Shown here one piece after another: positions 8,524 to 18,752 of a stretch of 64,000 nucleotides of DNA. The position numbers and the translations under genes are program-made. The stretch's first letter is position 1. Each line of letters begins with the position of its first letter. The notes under the pieces are model-generated. The model ran no database searches. It was not told where the DNA came from and saw nothing but the letters and a program-made list of their open reading frames with translations. The stretch lies in NCBI RefSeq assembly GCF_000014805.1, contig NC_008570.1, positions 283,501 to 347,500 on the forward strand, read 5' to 3'. The DNA comes from Aeromonas hydrophila subsp. hydrophila ATCC 7966. GTDB lineage: Bacteria > Pseudomonadota > Gammaproteobacteria > Enterobacterales > Aeromonadaceae.

Positions 8524-8665
8524 CGTAAATTCCCCATAGAGATAGAGGGTTATAGAGTTACTTTTTTGTGAAATCGTGTAAAATGGCGTCGCTTAAACGC
8601 GTTTATTTTAACATGCCTTCAGCGGCATGGGATCTGGAAGCCTAATAACGAGAAGTTGGAACGCC

Positions 8666-9283
8666 ATGAAGAACCTAGTCATTACTCTTGCTCTGATGGT
8701 TGGCGTAACGGGGATGGCACAAGCCAAGGGCGATGCCGCTGCGGGACAAACCAAGGCTGCCGTTTGCGCGGCTTGTCATGGACCGGACGGCAACAGCCTA
8801 GTCGATATGTACCCCAAGATTGCTGGTCAGCACGCATCATATATCAAAAAGCAGTTAGTTGAACTGAAGGCTGCAGCTTCTGGTCAAACTGGCCGGGTTG
8901 CACCTATCATGGGGCCGATGGCGCTTCCTCTGTCTGAACAGGACATGGAAGACCTGGCAGCCTACTTCTCCAGTCAGAAGGTGACGCCGCTCGCGGTACC
9001 CGATGACGCCGTCGCTGCAGGCAAGGCGCTGTACATGGGAGGGGACATGAGCCGTGGTCTGGCTGCCTGTACTGCCTGCCATGGTCCGCGTGGTTCGGGC
9101 GTCGAGCAGGCCAAGTATCCGAGCCTGTCCGGCCAGCATCCTGCCTACATCAAGGCCCAGCTCACGGCCTTTAGGGCCGCTGCCCGTGACAACGACCCGA
9201 ACAGCATGATGCGGGACGTTGCCAAGAAGCTGACCGATCAGGATATCGAAGTACTGTCCAAATATGTGGCAGGTCTGCACTGA
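8666..9283 (+). CDS. Dihemic cytochrome c4
   Basis: A periplasmic electron carrier, typically feeding a cbb3 oxidase. The 205-residue precursor has a signal peptide (about 1-20, ending GMAQA) and two c-type haem sites, CAACH at 34-38 and CTACH at 135-139. The two halves are similar, as expected for the duplicated c4 fold. Candidate axial methionines lie in the GPMALPLS and NSMMRDVAKK segments. ATG 8666 is chosen over an upstream ATG because the signal peptide starts there. A terminator follows at 9316. Confidence 0.93.
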   Translation: MKNLVITLALMVGVTGMAQAKGDAAAGQTKAAVCAACHGPDGNSLVDMYPKIAGQHASYIKKQLVELKAAASGQTGRVAPIMGPMALPLSEQDMEDLAAYFSSQKVTPLAVPDDAVAAGKALYMGGDMSRGLAACTACHGPRGSGVEQAKYPSLSGQHPAYIKAQLTAFRAAARDNDPNSMMRDVAKKLTDQDIEVLSKYVAGLH

Positions 9284-9315
9284 TCAAGCCGGATGATATT
9301 ATCTCATTGATATTG

Positions 9316-9346
9316 ACGAGGAGCCGCCGGCTCCTCGTTTCTTTTT
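9316..9346 (+). terminator. Terminator after cytochrome c4
   Basis: ACGAGGAGCC / GGCTCCTCGT form a perfect 10-bp stem with a 3-nt loop, followed by TTCTTTTT. Confidence 0.85.
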
Positions 9347-9385
9347 GGCCTTTAACACCATTTGGCCAATTTTTTCTCGCATTGT

Positions 9386-9403
9386 TGTAAGAGATCTCCC
9401 ATT
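9386..9403. promoter_or_regulatory. UvrY/GacA-like half box upstream of csrC
   Basis: TGTAAGAGATCTCCCATT carries a perfect left arm (TGTAAG) and AGATCT centre of the UvrY/GacA/VarA box TGTAAG-N6-CTTACA; the right arm is degenerate. It lies about 140 bp before the CsrB-type RNA, the expected placement for response-regulator activation. Confidence 0.5.
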
Positions 9404-9540
9404 CATCAGCCTGGCCAGGGCTTAAACATTTTTAGAAAAATGCTTAGTAATTCATTAATTTCAATATGTTAAATGACAATAAGTCATTTATCTCCGTTTG
9501 AAAACGTTCCTGATGGATTGAGTCACTTTATTAAATTGAT

Positions 9541-9896
9541 ACAGTGGATGCATGGAATGACCAACGCGGCGGTTCACGACCGGGATGTCGTGAAGACAGG
9601 ATGTCGATGAGGCTGGATGCCAAGGGCCACGCGAGTGGCAGGCAATGAATTGAAAGACCAGGATGGTGACCGTTCAGGAAGAGCGGGGCTGCGGGAAGCA
9701 ACCACCCCAGAAGATGACCGGACGTCGTCTGCATGGGTCAGGCAAGCACACGTACATTCAGGATCGACCAATTAAGGTCAGGATGACCATACACAAGATA
9801 TGATGCGCAGAGGTATCACCACGGACAGGGTGATTTGCAGCCAGGGATGGGACTCGCATAAACATATCAAGGCAGCTTCGGCTGCCTTTTTTCTTT
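9541..9896 (+). ncRNA. csrC: CsrB/CsrC-family regulatory RNA
   Basis: The stretch contains no convincing ORF but has 14 GGA motifs by my count (for example 9546, 9583, 9599, 9661, 9781, 9845). Many are framed by short complementary arms: GACAGGATGTC, ACCAGGATGGT and GGTCAGGATGACC. This is the signature of RNAs that sequester the translational regulator CsrA. It ends with AAGGCAGC TTCG GCTGCCTT and a T-rich run. The neighbours engB and yihI are those flanking csrC in Escherichia, so csrC is the positional name. The 5' end is estimated. Confidence 0.88.
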
Positions 9897-10110
9897 TGGG
9901 TCATTAACCCGCTTGGTCATTCTGTGTCAAAATACCAGCAACATGCCCAGAGGATGCCGATCCTGCGGTATTCGAAGGCCATTTATGGCCGGATTGGTGC
10001 GGGATCCCGCTCTGTTTCTAATCCATCGTCCCCCGTGTCAGCATCCTCTTCCGGACCTTTTCGAACCGGAAACGGGTTTCAATCCAGTTATTTGTCGGAG
10101 TCATTCATTC

Positions 10111-10689
10111 ATGTCGGCTAAACAACCCAATCGCAAGCCTGCCGGTAAGCGCAAAGAATCAGATGCCAGTGCCCAGGAAGGCCGTGAGCGCAAACGCGCC
10201 GCCAAGCGCAAGGGCTTGAAGGCAGGATCCCGCCAGCAGGTCGAGCAGGCCGGCAAGAAGAGTGGCACCAAACAGGCCAAGGATCCGCGCATCGGCTCCC
10301 GCAAGCCGGTTGCCCTGATCGTGGAAGAGAAGAGCAGCAAGCCGGTCGCACCCAAGCAGATCAAAGAGAAGAAGCTGGTGATGACGCCGGAGCAGGAACT
10401 GGCCTCCATCGAGAATGATGATCGCCTGAATGACCTGCTGGATCGGCTCGATGCCGGTGAGACCCTGGAAGCAACCGAGCAGGCCTGGGTCGATCAGCGG
10501 GTTGACCGTTATCAGGAGCTGATGGACGAGCTTGGCATCATCGACACTGATGATGACGAAGACGAGGCTGATTTTGATGAGGCCGACTTTGACGAGCCGG
10601 GCCAGCCAGCCTCCGAAGAGGAGCTGTGGGATCGTTTCACCCAGGTCGACTATCAGCCAGAGCCCAAGCCTGAGCCGAAGAAAAAGTGA
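10111..10689 (+). CDS. yihI: Der GTPase-activating protein YihI
   Basis: YihI stimulates the Der (EngA) GTPase in 50S ribosome assembly. The 192-residue protein has a very basic, low-complexity N-terminal half (about 1-90, rich in K, R, S and Q). A conserved segment follows (MTPEQELASIENDDRLNDLL, about 91-110, and ATEQAWVDQRVDRYQELMDELG). The tail is acidic (DDDEDEADFDEADFDE). The reading frame is open 66 codons further upstream, but alignment with the Escherichia protein and the MSAKQPNRK opening favour ATG 10111. Between csrC and this start (9897-10110) nothing else was recognised. Confidence 0.92.
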   Translation: MSAKQPNRKPAGKRKESDASAQEGRERKRAAKRKGLKAGSRQQVEQAGKKSGTKQAKDPRIGSRKPVALIVEEKSSKPVAPKQIKEKKLVMTPEQELASIENDDRLNDLLDRLDAGETLEATEQAWVDQRVDRYQELMDELGIIDTDDDEDEADFDEADFDEPGQPASEEELWDRFTQVDYQPEPKPEPKKK

Positions 10690-11141
10690 TGAGTGGATGG
10701 ATGCTGGCCGCCTTGTTGGGCGGCCTGATTTTGTTGGGACTGGCCTGGTATGCTGGTACCTTGCTGGCGCGTCTCAAGCGCCAGCACGACAGTCAGCAGC
10801 AGGCTGTCGCGGCCCGCAATGAACGGATCCTCGAGAGTGTCAGGGTGATTGCCCATGCGGTACGGGATGGTCAGTGCGACTACTCCGAGGGCGCCATCCG
10901 GTTGACCAATCTGCTGGATGCGTTGCAGATCAAGGGCGGTCGCGCCTTTGCCGGTGAATTTCCGGGTTTGTACGGTCTCTACGAGAAGGTGAAGGATATG
11001 CCGACTCATGAGGTGAGACGGGCCCTCAAACGCAATGAAGTCATGAAGATGGATCTCGAACGCAGTGGCTATGAGGCCGAGCTGGAGGCGCAGATCCTCG
11101 AGGATGTGGCCAGACTGAAGGATTTTCAGTTAAGCCGGTGA
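10689..11141 (+). CDS. DUF2489 family membrane-anchored protein
   Basis: A 150-residue protein with one N-terminal transmembrane helix (about 4-24, MLAALLGGLILLGLAWYAGTL) and a helical cytosolic part rich in charged residues. It resembles the DUF2489 family found next to yihI in Aeromonas and Vibrio; the function is unknown. Its ATG overlaps the yihI stop by one base (TGATG), so the two are coupled. hemN follows 27 bp later. Confidence 0.8.
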   Translation: MSGWMLAALLGGLILLGLAWYAGTLLARLKRQHDSQQQAVAARNERILESVRVIAHAVRDGQCDYSEGAIRLTNLLDALQIKGGRAFAGEFPGLYGLYEKVKDMPTHEVRRALKRNEVMKMDLERSGYEAELEAQILEDVARLKDFQLSR

Positions 11142-11168
11142 GCCGATAACAAAAAAGAGGAAGCAAGC

Positions 11169-12542
11169 GTGCAAGCAGAACAGATTGTGTGGGATCAGGC
11201 CCTGATCGAGAAATATAACTACAGCGGTCCGCGTTACACCTCCTATCCCACTGCGCTGGAGTTCAACGAGGGTTTCGGTTATCCGGACTTCGTCCAGGCC
11301 GCGAGCCAGTATCCGGCGCGCAACCTGTCGCTCTACGTACATATCCCCTTCTGTCACAAGCTCTGCTACTACTGCGGCTGCAACAAGGTGATCACTCGTC
11401 ACCGTCACAAGGCCGATCAGTACCTCGATTTCCTCGAGCAGGAGATCAAGGCGCAGGCCCCGCTGTTCAAGCAGCGGCTGGTGACCCAGTTGCACTGGGG
11501 CGGCGGCACGCCAACCTATCTGGATGAACCCCAGACTCGCCGACTGATGGCCATGTTGCGGGAGCATTTCCACTTCGCCGAAGAGGGCGAAATCAGCATC
11601 GAGGTGGATCCGCGCGAGATCGAGCTCTCCATGCTGGACGTGCTGCGGGAAATCGGCTTCAACCGCATCAGCCTCGGCGTGCAGGACTTCAACAAGGAGG
11701 TCCAGGTCGCGGTCAACCGCGAGCAGGACAACGACTTCATCCGCGCCATGCTGGAGCGGGCCCGCGAACTGGGCTTTCGTTCCACCAACCTGGATCTCAT
11801 CTACGGTCTGCCGCACCAGAACCGGGAGAGCTTCCATCACACCCTGGAGGAGGTGCTCAAGACCGATCCGGCCCGCCTCTCCATCTTCAACTATGCCCAC
11901 CTGCCCAGCCGTTTTGCCGCCCAGCACAAGCTGAAAGAGGCGGACATGCCGGCGCCGCAGGAAAAACTGGCCATGCTGCAGGACACCATCGCCTTCCTGA
12001 CCGGCCGTGGTTATCAGTTCATCGGCATGGATCACTTCGCCAAGCCGGACGACGAGCTGGCGGTAGCCCAGCGTGAGGGCAAGCTGCACCGCAACTTCCA
12101 GGGCTATACCACCCAGGGGGATTGCGATCTGCTGGGGCTGGGGGTCTCCTCCATCAGCATGATCGGCGATGCCTATTCCCAGAACCAGAAAGAGCTCAAG
12201 GCCTACTATGGTCAGGTGGAAACGCTGGGGCATGCCCAGTGGAAGGGGTGCTCTCTCAATCAGGATGACCTGATCCGCCGCGAGGTGATCAAGCGCCTCA
12301 TCTGCGATTTTCGCCTGAACTTTGCCGCCGTCGAGCAGGCCCATGGCCTGGTGTTCAGAGAGTACTTCGCGGAGGATCTCAAACTGCTGCAGACCTTCAT
12401 CGATGATGGCCTGGTGCGGATGACTGAAGAGGGGCTGGAGGTGATCTCCACCGGCCAGCTGCTGATCCGCAACATCTGCATGTGCTTCGATGTCTACCTG
12501 CGCAACAAGGCGCGCCAGCAGCAGTTCTCCCGGGTGATCTAA
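11169..12542 (+). CDS. hemN: Oxygen-independent coproporphyrinogen III dehydrogenase
   Basis: HemN is a radical-SAM enzyme that converts coproporphyrinogen III to protoporphyrinogen IX without oxygen. The 457-residue protein has the radical-SAM cluster motif CHKLCYYCGC near residues 62-71; the trailing cysteine marks true HemN rather than HemW. WGGGTPTYL and SLGVQDFNKEVQ follow. The start is GTG after GAGGAAG. It complements hemF (4992). A bidirectional terminator separates it from the convergent add. Confidence 0.96.
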   Translation: MQAEQIVWDQALIEKYNYSGPRYTSYPTALEFNEGFGYPDFVQAASQYPARNLSLYVHIPFCHKLCYYCGCNKVITRHRHKADQYLDFLEQEIKAQAPLFKQRLVTQLHWGGGTPTYLDEPQTRRLMAMLREHFHFAEEGEISIEVDPREIELSMLDVLREIGFNRISLGVQDFNKEVQVAVNREQDNDFIRAMLERARELGFRSTNLDLIYGLPHQNRESFHHTLEEVLKTDPARLSIFNYAHLPSRFAAQHKLKEADMPAPQEKLAMLQDTIAFLTGRGYQFIGMDHFAKPDDELAVAQREGKLHRNFQGYTTQGDCDLLGLGVSSISMIGDAYSQNQKELKAYYGQVETLGHAQWKGCSLNQDDLIRREVIKRLICDFRLNFAAVEQAHGLVFREYFAEDLKLLQTFIDDGLVRMTEEGLEVISTGQLLIRNICMCFDVYLRNKARQQQFSRVI

Positions 12543-12565
12543 GCCGGTCGATGTCGTTGGAAAAT

Positions 12566-12595
12566 AAAAAAACCGCCGAGAGGCGGTTTTTTTAT
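12566..12595. terminator. Bidirectional terminator between hemN and add
   Basis: AACCGCC GAGA GGCGGTT with an A-run on the left and a T-run on the right, between two convergent genes. Confidence 0.9.
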
Positions 12596-12610
12596 TGGGC
12601 TTGGCTGCAC

Positions 12611-13612
12611 TCAGCGCTGGGCTGCGCGGGCACTCAGCTCGGCCTTCTCGGCCTCGCTCAGGAAGGCCAGGGTCAGGCCGTTCTGCTGGGCGGTGCGGAT
12701 CTCGCTCACCGTCATGCCGGCAGCCGGGGCCGCCACCTCGTATTCGTGGGGCAGGTCGATGCCTTCCACCGCCGGGTCGTCGGTGTTGAGGCAAGCCAGC
12801 ACGCCGGCGGCCAGGAACTGGCGGATCGGGTGTTCGGTCAGGCTCGCTACCGTGGTGGTCTGAATGTTGGAGGTGAGGCAGGACTCGATGCCGATGCGGT
12901 GCTCGGCCAGATAGGCCATCAGGGCCGGATCCTGAATGGCTTTGACGCCGTGGCCGATACGTTCGGCACCCAGCTCGCGAATGGCCTGCCACATGCTCTC
13001 GGGGCCGGCGGCTTCACCGGCGTGCACGGTGACGCGCATGCCAGCATCACGCACCCGGCGGAAGTGGTCGGTGAACAGCTCGCCCGGGAAGCCCAGCTCG
13101 TCGCCGGCCAGATCGATGGCAATCAGCCGATCGCGATGGGCCAGACAGGCATCCAGCTCTTGCTTGCACTGCTCGGTGCCGAAGGTGCGGCTCATGATGC
13201 CGATCAGGTTGGTCTTGATGCCGAAGTCGCGGCTGCCAGCCGCCACGCCGTCGATGATGGCTTCGACCACGCCCTGCGGGTGCAGCTTGTGGGCCATCGC
13301 CATGTAGGCCGGGCTGAAACGCAGCTCGGCATAGTCGATGCCGGCGCGCAGCAGATCTTCCACGTTTTCGTAGGCGACCCGGCGGCAGGCGTCGTAGTCG
13401 GCCAGCACGGCCACGCCCCAGTCCAGCTTCTTGAGGAAGGCGACCAGGCTCGGTTCATTCTCGACGATCTGCACATGGGGGCGCAGCGCCTCCAGCTCGA
13501 AGGCGGGCAGTTGAATGTTGTGCTGACGGCCCAGCTCGAGGATGGTCTGCGGGCGGATGTTGCCGTCCAGATGGCGGTGCAGGTCGGTCAGGGGAAGAGA
13601 TCTGTCAATCAT
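12611..13612 (-). CDS. add: Adenosine deaminase
   Basis: Add hydrolyses adenosine and deoxyadenosine to inosine forms in purine salvage. The 333-residue protein, the same length as the Escherichia enzyme, has the zinc motif LHRHLDG (about 13-19), VHAGEAAGP with the catalytic glutamate segment, GHGV and the SCLTSN and NTDDPA segments that complete the active site. ATG 13612 is preferred to an open extension of 37 codons upstream because [17 protein letters not shown] aligns with known N termini and GAAGAAGG lies just before it. Confidence 0.95.
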   Translation of the reverse strand: MIDRSLPLTDLHRHLDGNIRPQTILELGRQHNIQLPAFELEALRPHVQIVENEPSLVAFLKKLDWGVAVLADYDACRRVAYENVEDLLRAGIDYAELRFSPAYMAMAHKLHPQGVVEAIIDGVAAGSRDFGIKTNLIGIMSRTFGTEQCKQELDACLAHRDRLIAIDLAGDELGFPGELFTDHFRRVRDAGMRVTVHAGEAAGPESMWQAIRELGAERIGHGVKAIQDPALMAYLAEHRIGIESCLTSNIQTTTVASLTEHPIRQFLAAGVLACLNTDDPAVEGIDLPHEYEVAAPAAGMTVSEIRTAQQNGLTLAFLSEAEKAELSARAAQR

Positions 13613-13670
13613 GATGGCGCCTTCTTCGAGTCGGGTGTGAAAGCCTGCCATTCTAGGCAGGGATCTCAAA

Positions 13671-13700
13671 AAAGATACCCCGTTTGAAATCAAACGGGGT
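13671..13700 (-). terminator. Terminator after glnG
   Basis: ACCCCGTTTGA and TCAAACGGGGT are perfect inverted copies. On the minus strand the stem is followed by ATCTTTTTT. It lies between the glnG stop and the add start. Confidence 0.85.
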
Positions 13701-13753
13701 CTTATTGGTCGGTGATTTGCCAAGGCGTGATGGGAATCGTTTTTCCCAAGGAC

Positions 13754-15172
<1,419 letters not shown>

Positions 15173-15181
15173 GACGTTCCC

Positions 15182-16237
15182 TTATTTGCGAAGCGGTAGA
15201 AAGATGGTGAATTCGGTGTGGCCGGGCCAGCTGATGCAGTCGATCCGCCCCTTGTGCTGGTCGATCAGGTTCTGGGCGATGGAGAGGCCGAGCCCGGTGC
15301 CCCCCTCCTTGCCGGTGATCATCGGATAGAAGAGGGTGTCGCGGATGGCATCCGGGATGCCGGGGCCGTTGTCGATGATCTTGATCTCGGCCGCCAGCCG
15401 GTAGCGCTGGCCGTGGATGGTGATCTGGAACGCGGTGCGGGTCTTGATGCGGATGAGGCCGGTCTGCTCGCCGATGGCCTCGGCGGCGTTGCGCACCATG
15501 TTGAGGAAGGCCTGCTGCAGCTGGTCCGGTTCCATCTCGAACTCCGGGATGCTGGGATCGTAATCCCGCTCGATGCGTACCGTCGGCGGTAGCTCCAGCT
15601 CTACCAGCCGGCGCACCTGCTCCAGCACCGAGTGCACGTTGTGCATCTGGTGACGACCCGGGCGCTGGGGGCCGAGCAACCGATCGACCAGCACCCGCAG
15701 CCGGTCGGCCTGTTCGATGATGATGCCGGTGTATTCGCGCAGGGCGGGGTCGGGCAGCTCCTTTTGCAGCAGCTGGGCCGCACCGCGCAGACCGCCGAGG
15801 GGATTCTTGATCTCGTGGGCCAGGCCGCGCACCAGCTCCTTGGCCGCCTGTTGCTGGGCATGCTGCTGCAGCTCCTGGCTGATCTTCTTCTGCTGGTCGA
15901 TCTTGCGCAGCTCTACCACCATCAGCCGCTGCTCATGATCGGCCAGCGGGCTGACGCTCATCTCCACCAGTCTGGGCTCCCCTTCCACCACCAGGGTGAC
16001 TTCGCTGTCGGTGAAGCCCTGCCCCGAGCTGAGGCACTGCTTGAGCCGCTGCAGATCGAGGGAGATGTGTTCCAGCAGATGGGGTAGCTCGATACCGATC
16101 AGCCGGCGCTGACTGAGGGAGAGCAGCTGCTCGGCGGCCGGGTTGACGAATTGTATGCAGAGCCGTTCATCCATCAGGATGACGGCGGTCAGCAAGTTAT
16201 CGAGCAGTATCTTGGCTTGATCCGGGCGGGTTGGCAC
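15182..16237 (-). CDS. glnL: Nitrogen regulation sensor kinase NtrB
   Basis: NtrB phosphorylates or dephosphorylates NtrC according to PII status. The 351-residue cytosolic protein has a PAS domain (about 8-110) and the phosphoacceptor site GLAHEIKNPLGG with H141. A GHKL ATPase domain follows, with the N box NMVRNAAEAIG, DNGPGIP, and GGTGLGLSIAQ. There are no membrane helices, as expected for NtrB. A palindrome matching an NtrC site lies 34-54 bp upstream, suggesting autoregulation. Confidence 0.97.
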   Translation of the reverse strand: MPTRPDQAKILLDNLLTAVILMDERLCIQFVNPAAEQLLSLSQRRLIGIELPHLLEHISLDLQRLKQCLSSGQGFTDSEVTLVVEGEPRLVEMSVSPLADHEQRLMVVELRKIDQQKKISQELQQHAQQQAAKELVRGLAHEIKNPLGGLRGAAQLLQKELPDPALREYTGIIIEQADRLRVLVDRLLGPQRPGRHQMHNVHSVLEQVRRLVELELPPTVRIERDYDPSIPEFEMEPDQLQQAFLNMVRNAAEAIGEQTGLIRIKTRTAFQITIHGQRYRLAAEIKIIDNGPGIPDAIRDTLFYPMITGKEGGTGLGLSIAQNLIDQHKGRIDCISWPGHTEFTIFLPLRK

Positions 16238-16270
16238 AGGTTTCTCCCTAAAACGGTGCTATACACCAGC

Positions 16271-16291
16271 AATGCACCAATGTGGTGCATT
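16271..16291. promoter_or_regulatory. NtrC-type binding site upstream of glnLG
   Basis: AATGCACCA-ATG-TGGTGCATT is a perfect 9+9 palindrome containing TGCACC-N5-GGTGCA, the NtrC box. In Escherichia a site at glnL lowers expression from the glnL promoter, so repression is the likely role. Confidence 0.8.
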
Positions 16292-16317
16292 TAGTCTACC
16301 CGTATCGAGGCACAGGA

Positions 16318-16899
16318 TCACCCCTTGTTGTTGAGGGGGGTCACTTTGGGTGCAGGATTGATGCTGGCCCGGTGCAGGTAGAAGGTGACTGGTTTGGATT
16401 TAGCAAGGATCGTACCGTCTTTGGCGAGCAGCTCGAGCTGGGCCTCATGGGCACCGCGATCGAGGTTTTCGACCCGGATGGCGAGCGAGTTTTTAACGAT
16501 GGGGGCAGCCTTGCCGTCCAGGGTCAGGCGCACATCGTACTGGGTCGGCGGTTGCGGGCTGATCTGACCCTGAAACACCACGTTGCCGGTGTTGTCGCGC
16601 AGAGTGCTGCCCTGTTCCGGGGAGAGCAGTTCGATCACCAGCTTGGCCGCTTCCTTCTCTTTCTTGGCATCGACGCCGGTCAGGCTGTTGAAGTTGTCAA
16701 CTTGCACCGAGCGGGGGGAACTGCCGATGAAGGGGGCTACACGCAGATCGACCTCCTTGGCTTTCTGGCCGGGGGGAGGGGCATCCGTGTAGTGAACGAC
16801 CCCCTGGCTGTCGGTCCAGGAGTATACCTTGGCAGCCTGGGCACCGGTGGCGACCAGCAGCAACAGGCTCAGCATCCATACTGGGTTGGCGTTTTTCAT
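16318..16899 (-). CDS. DUF4124 domain protein between glnL and glnA
   Basis: A 193-residue exported protein with a signal peptide (about 1-22, WMLSLLLLVATGAQA) and a DUF4124 segment just after it (KVYSWTDSQGVVHYTDAPPPGQ, about 24-45). The second half is Ig-like in pattern (IELLSPEQGSTLRDNTGNVVF onward). The function is unknown. It is conserved between glnA and glnL in Aeromonas and Vibrio relatives, but a terminator separates it from glnA, so a nitrogen role is not established. Confidence 0.85.
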   Translation of the reverse strand: MKNANPVWMLSLLLLVATGAQAAKVYSWTDSQGVVHYTDAPPPGQKAKEVDLRVAPFIGSSPRSVQVDNFNSLTGVDAKKEKEAAKLVIELLSPEQGSTLRDNTGNVVFQGQISPQPPTQYDVRLTLDGKAAPIVKNSLAIRVENLDRGAHEAQLELLAKDGTILAKSKPVTFYLHRASINPAPKVTPLNNKG

Positions 16900-16935
16900 C
16901 CATCTCTCCTTGACGGGATTTTGCTTAATCCTATC

Positions 16936-16963
16936 AGAGAAAAAACCCGCCTGTCGGCGGGTT
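16936..16963 (-). terminator. Terminator after glnA
   Basis: AACCCGCC TGTC GGCGGGTT. On the minus strand it is followed by TTTTTTCTCTG. Confidence 0.9.
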
Positions 16964-16991
16964 TGGTCAAGTTCTGAGCTGGGTTCCGGAT

Positions 16992-18401
16992 TTAAACGGA
17001 GTAGTACAGTTCGAACTCCAGCGGGTGCGGAGTCATGCGCACGCGGTCAACGTCCTGCTGCTTCAGCTCCAGATAGGAGTTGATGAAGTCGTCGCTGAAT
17101 ACGCCGCCGCGGGTCAGGAACTCGCGATCCGCATCCAGCGCGGCCAGGGCTTCGTCCAGAGAACCGGCAACGGTCGGCACTTCGGCGGCTTCTTCCGGCG
17201 GCAGGTCATACAAGTTCTTGTCCATGGCATCGCCCGGATGGATCTTGTTGATGATGCCGTCCAGACCGGCCATCAGCTGGGCTGCGAAGGCCAGGTACGG
17301 GTTGGCAGCCGGATCCGGGAAGCGGACTTCGATGCGGCGAGCTTTCGGGCTCGGCACGACCGGGATACGGATGGAGGCAGAGCGGTTGCGGGCAGAGTAG
17401 GCCAGCATGACCGGTGCTTCATAACCCGGTACCAGACGCTTGTAGGAGTTGGTGGTCGGGTTGGCGAAGGCGTTGATGGCCTTGGCGTGCTTGATGATGC
17501 CGCCGATGTAGTGCAGCGCCATCTCGGACAGACCGCCGTACAGGTCGCCGGCGAACAGGTTGACGCCGTTCTTGGCCAGGGACTGGTGGCAGTGCATGCC
17601 GGAGCCGTTGTCACCGAACATGGGTTTCGGCATGAAGGTGACGGTCTTGTTGTAGGCGTGGGCCACGTTGTGGATCACGTACTTCAGTACCTGCACTTCA
17701 TCCGCTTTCAGGGTGAGGGTGTTGAAACGGGTCGCGATCTCGTTCTGACCGGCAGTCGCCACTTCGTGGTGGTGAGCTTCAACGACCTGGCCCATCTCTT
17801 CCAGCACCAGACACATGGCGGCACGGATGTCCTGAGAGGAGTCGACCGGTGCGACCGGGAAGTAGCCACCCTTGACGAAAGGACGGTGACCCTTGTTGCC
17901 GTGCTCGTAATCGGTACCGGAGTTCCAGGCGGCTTCTTCGGATTCGATCTTCACGAAGCTGTGGCCCATGGTGTTCGAGAAAGTGATGTTGTCGAACATG
18001 AAGAATTCCGGCTCCGGCCCGAACAGCACGGTGTCGGCGATGCCGCTGGACTTCAGGAAGTCTTCGGCACGCTTGGCGATGGAGCGCGGATCGCGGTCGT
18101 AGCCCTGCATGGTGGCCGGTTCCAGCACGTCACAGACGATGTTCAGGGTGGTCTCTTCAGTGAACGGATCCAGTTTGGCTGAGGCCGCATCCGGCATCAG
18201 CACCATGTCTGATTCGTTGATACCCTTCCAGCCGCCGATGGAGGAACCATCGAACATCTTGCCGTCTTCGAAGAAATCTTCGTCAACCTGATGGGAAGGG
18301 ATGGATACGTGCTGCTCTTTACCCTTGGTGTCGGTAAAGCGCAGGTCGACAAACTTGACTTCGTGTTCCTGGATCAGGGCCAAAACGTTCTGGGCTGACA
18401 T
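16992..18401 (-). CDS. glnA: Glutamine synthetase type I
   Basis: GlnA makes glutamine from glutamate, ammonia and ATP; the enzyme is a cytosolic dodecamer. The 469 residues are the standard length. Visible signatures are FDGSSIGGW (about 50-58), the ATP-binding [34 protein letters not shown] and the adenylylation-site segment [15 protein letters not shown] (tyrosine near 397). This marks the adenylylated GS-I-beta type. CCGGAGGTTACT provides the Shine-Dalgarno. Upstream lie a sigma-54 promoter and an NtrC site. Confidence 0.98.
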   Translation of the reverse strand: MSAQNVLALIQEHEVKFVDLRFTDTKGKEQHVSIPSHQVDEDFFEDGKMFDGSSIGGWKGINESDMVLMPDAASAKLDPFTEETTLNIVCDVLEPATMQGYDRDPRSIAKRAEDFLKSSGIADTVLFGPEPEFFMFDNITFSNTMGHSFVKIESEEAAWNSGTDYEHGNKGHRPFVKGGYFPVAPVDSSQDIRAAMCLVLEEMGQVVEAHHHEVATAGQNEIATRFNTLTLKADEVQVLKYVIHNVAHAYNKTVTFMPKPMFGDNGSGMHCHQSLAKNGVNLFAGDLYGGLSEMALHYIGGIIKHAKAINAFANPTTNSYKRLVPGYEAPVMLAYSARNRSASIRIPVVPSPKARRIEVRFPDPAANPYLAFAAQLMAGLDGIINKIHPGDAMDKNLYDLPPEEAAEVPTVAGSLDEALAALDADREFLTRGGVFSDDFINSYLELKQQDVDRVRMTPHPLEFELYYSV

Positions 18402-18433
18402 GCTAAGTAACCTCCGGTGTTAAAACTCTTAGG

Positions 18434-18474
18434 GTGAATGCGTCATCGCATTCACATAAGCCAGTATCGTGCCA
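18434..18474 (-). promoter_or_regulatory. Sigma-54 promoter of glnA with a palindrome at the start site
   Basis: On the minus strand, TGGCACGATACTGGCTT (18474 down to 18458) has the GG and GC dinucleotides with 10 bp between them, as sigma-54 requires. The predicted start is near 18447. That falls within a perfect hairpin GTGAATGCG TCAT CGCATTCAC (18434-18455). Confidence 0.8.
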
Positions 18475-18581
18475 AGTTTGTGACAGCTTGATTTCAGGGC
18501 ATTTGGGGCTATAAGCCAGCCCTGAGACCCGCCATCTCAGCGCGTTACGCCTCAAAGTAGTGCATCCATGGATCGTTTTGG

Positions 18582-18598
18582 TGCACTAAAATGGTGCG
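18582..18598. promoter_or_regulatory. NtrC enhancer site upstream of glnA
   Basis: TGCACTAAAATGGTGCG fits TGCACT-N5-GGTGCA with one mismatch. It lies about 140 bp upstream of the predicted sigma-54 start, like the distal glnA enhancer in Escherichia. A half site (GTGCA, 18559-18563) lies nearer. The rest of the 351-bp gap up to typA holds no gene. Confidence 0.75.
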
Positions 18599-18752
18599 CA
18601 TTATACGGTCAGCACCCATCTAAGCAGGCTTTGATCGGAAGGTCTATGATCCTGATCCCCTGTTGTGCGCGAATGTACTGCAATTCTGCTAGGCAGATCA
18701 CAAAGGCGAGAGTACAATTAGCGCCCAATTTTACCCGGTGATTGAGGCGAGA

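Noticed and set aside
9531..9771. Short minus-strand reading frames in the csrC region
   Set aside because: They overlap the GGA-rich RNA and terminator structure; no ribosome sites or recognisable protein.
9913..10110. 66-codon N-terminal extension of yihI
   Set aside because: The extension has no similarity to YihI and no ribosome site; MSAKQPNRK aligns with the known start region.
11130..12992. Long open frame opposite hemN
   Set aside because: A GC-rich shadow frame; hemN and add are complete and convincing.
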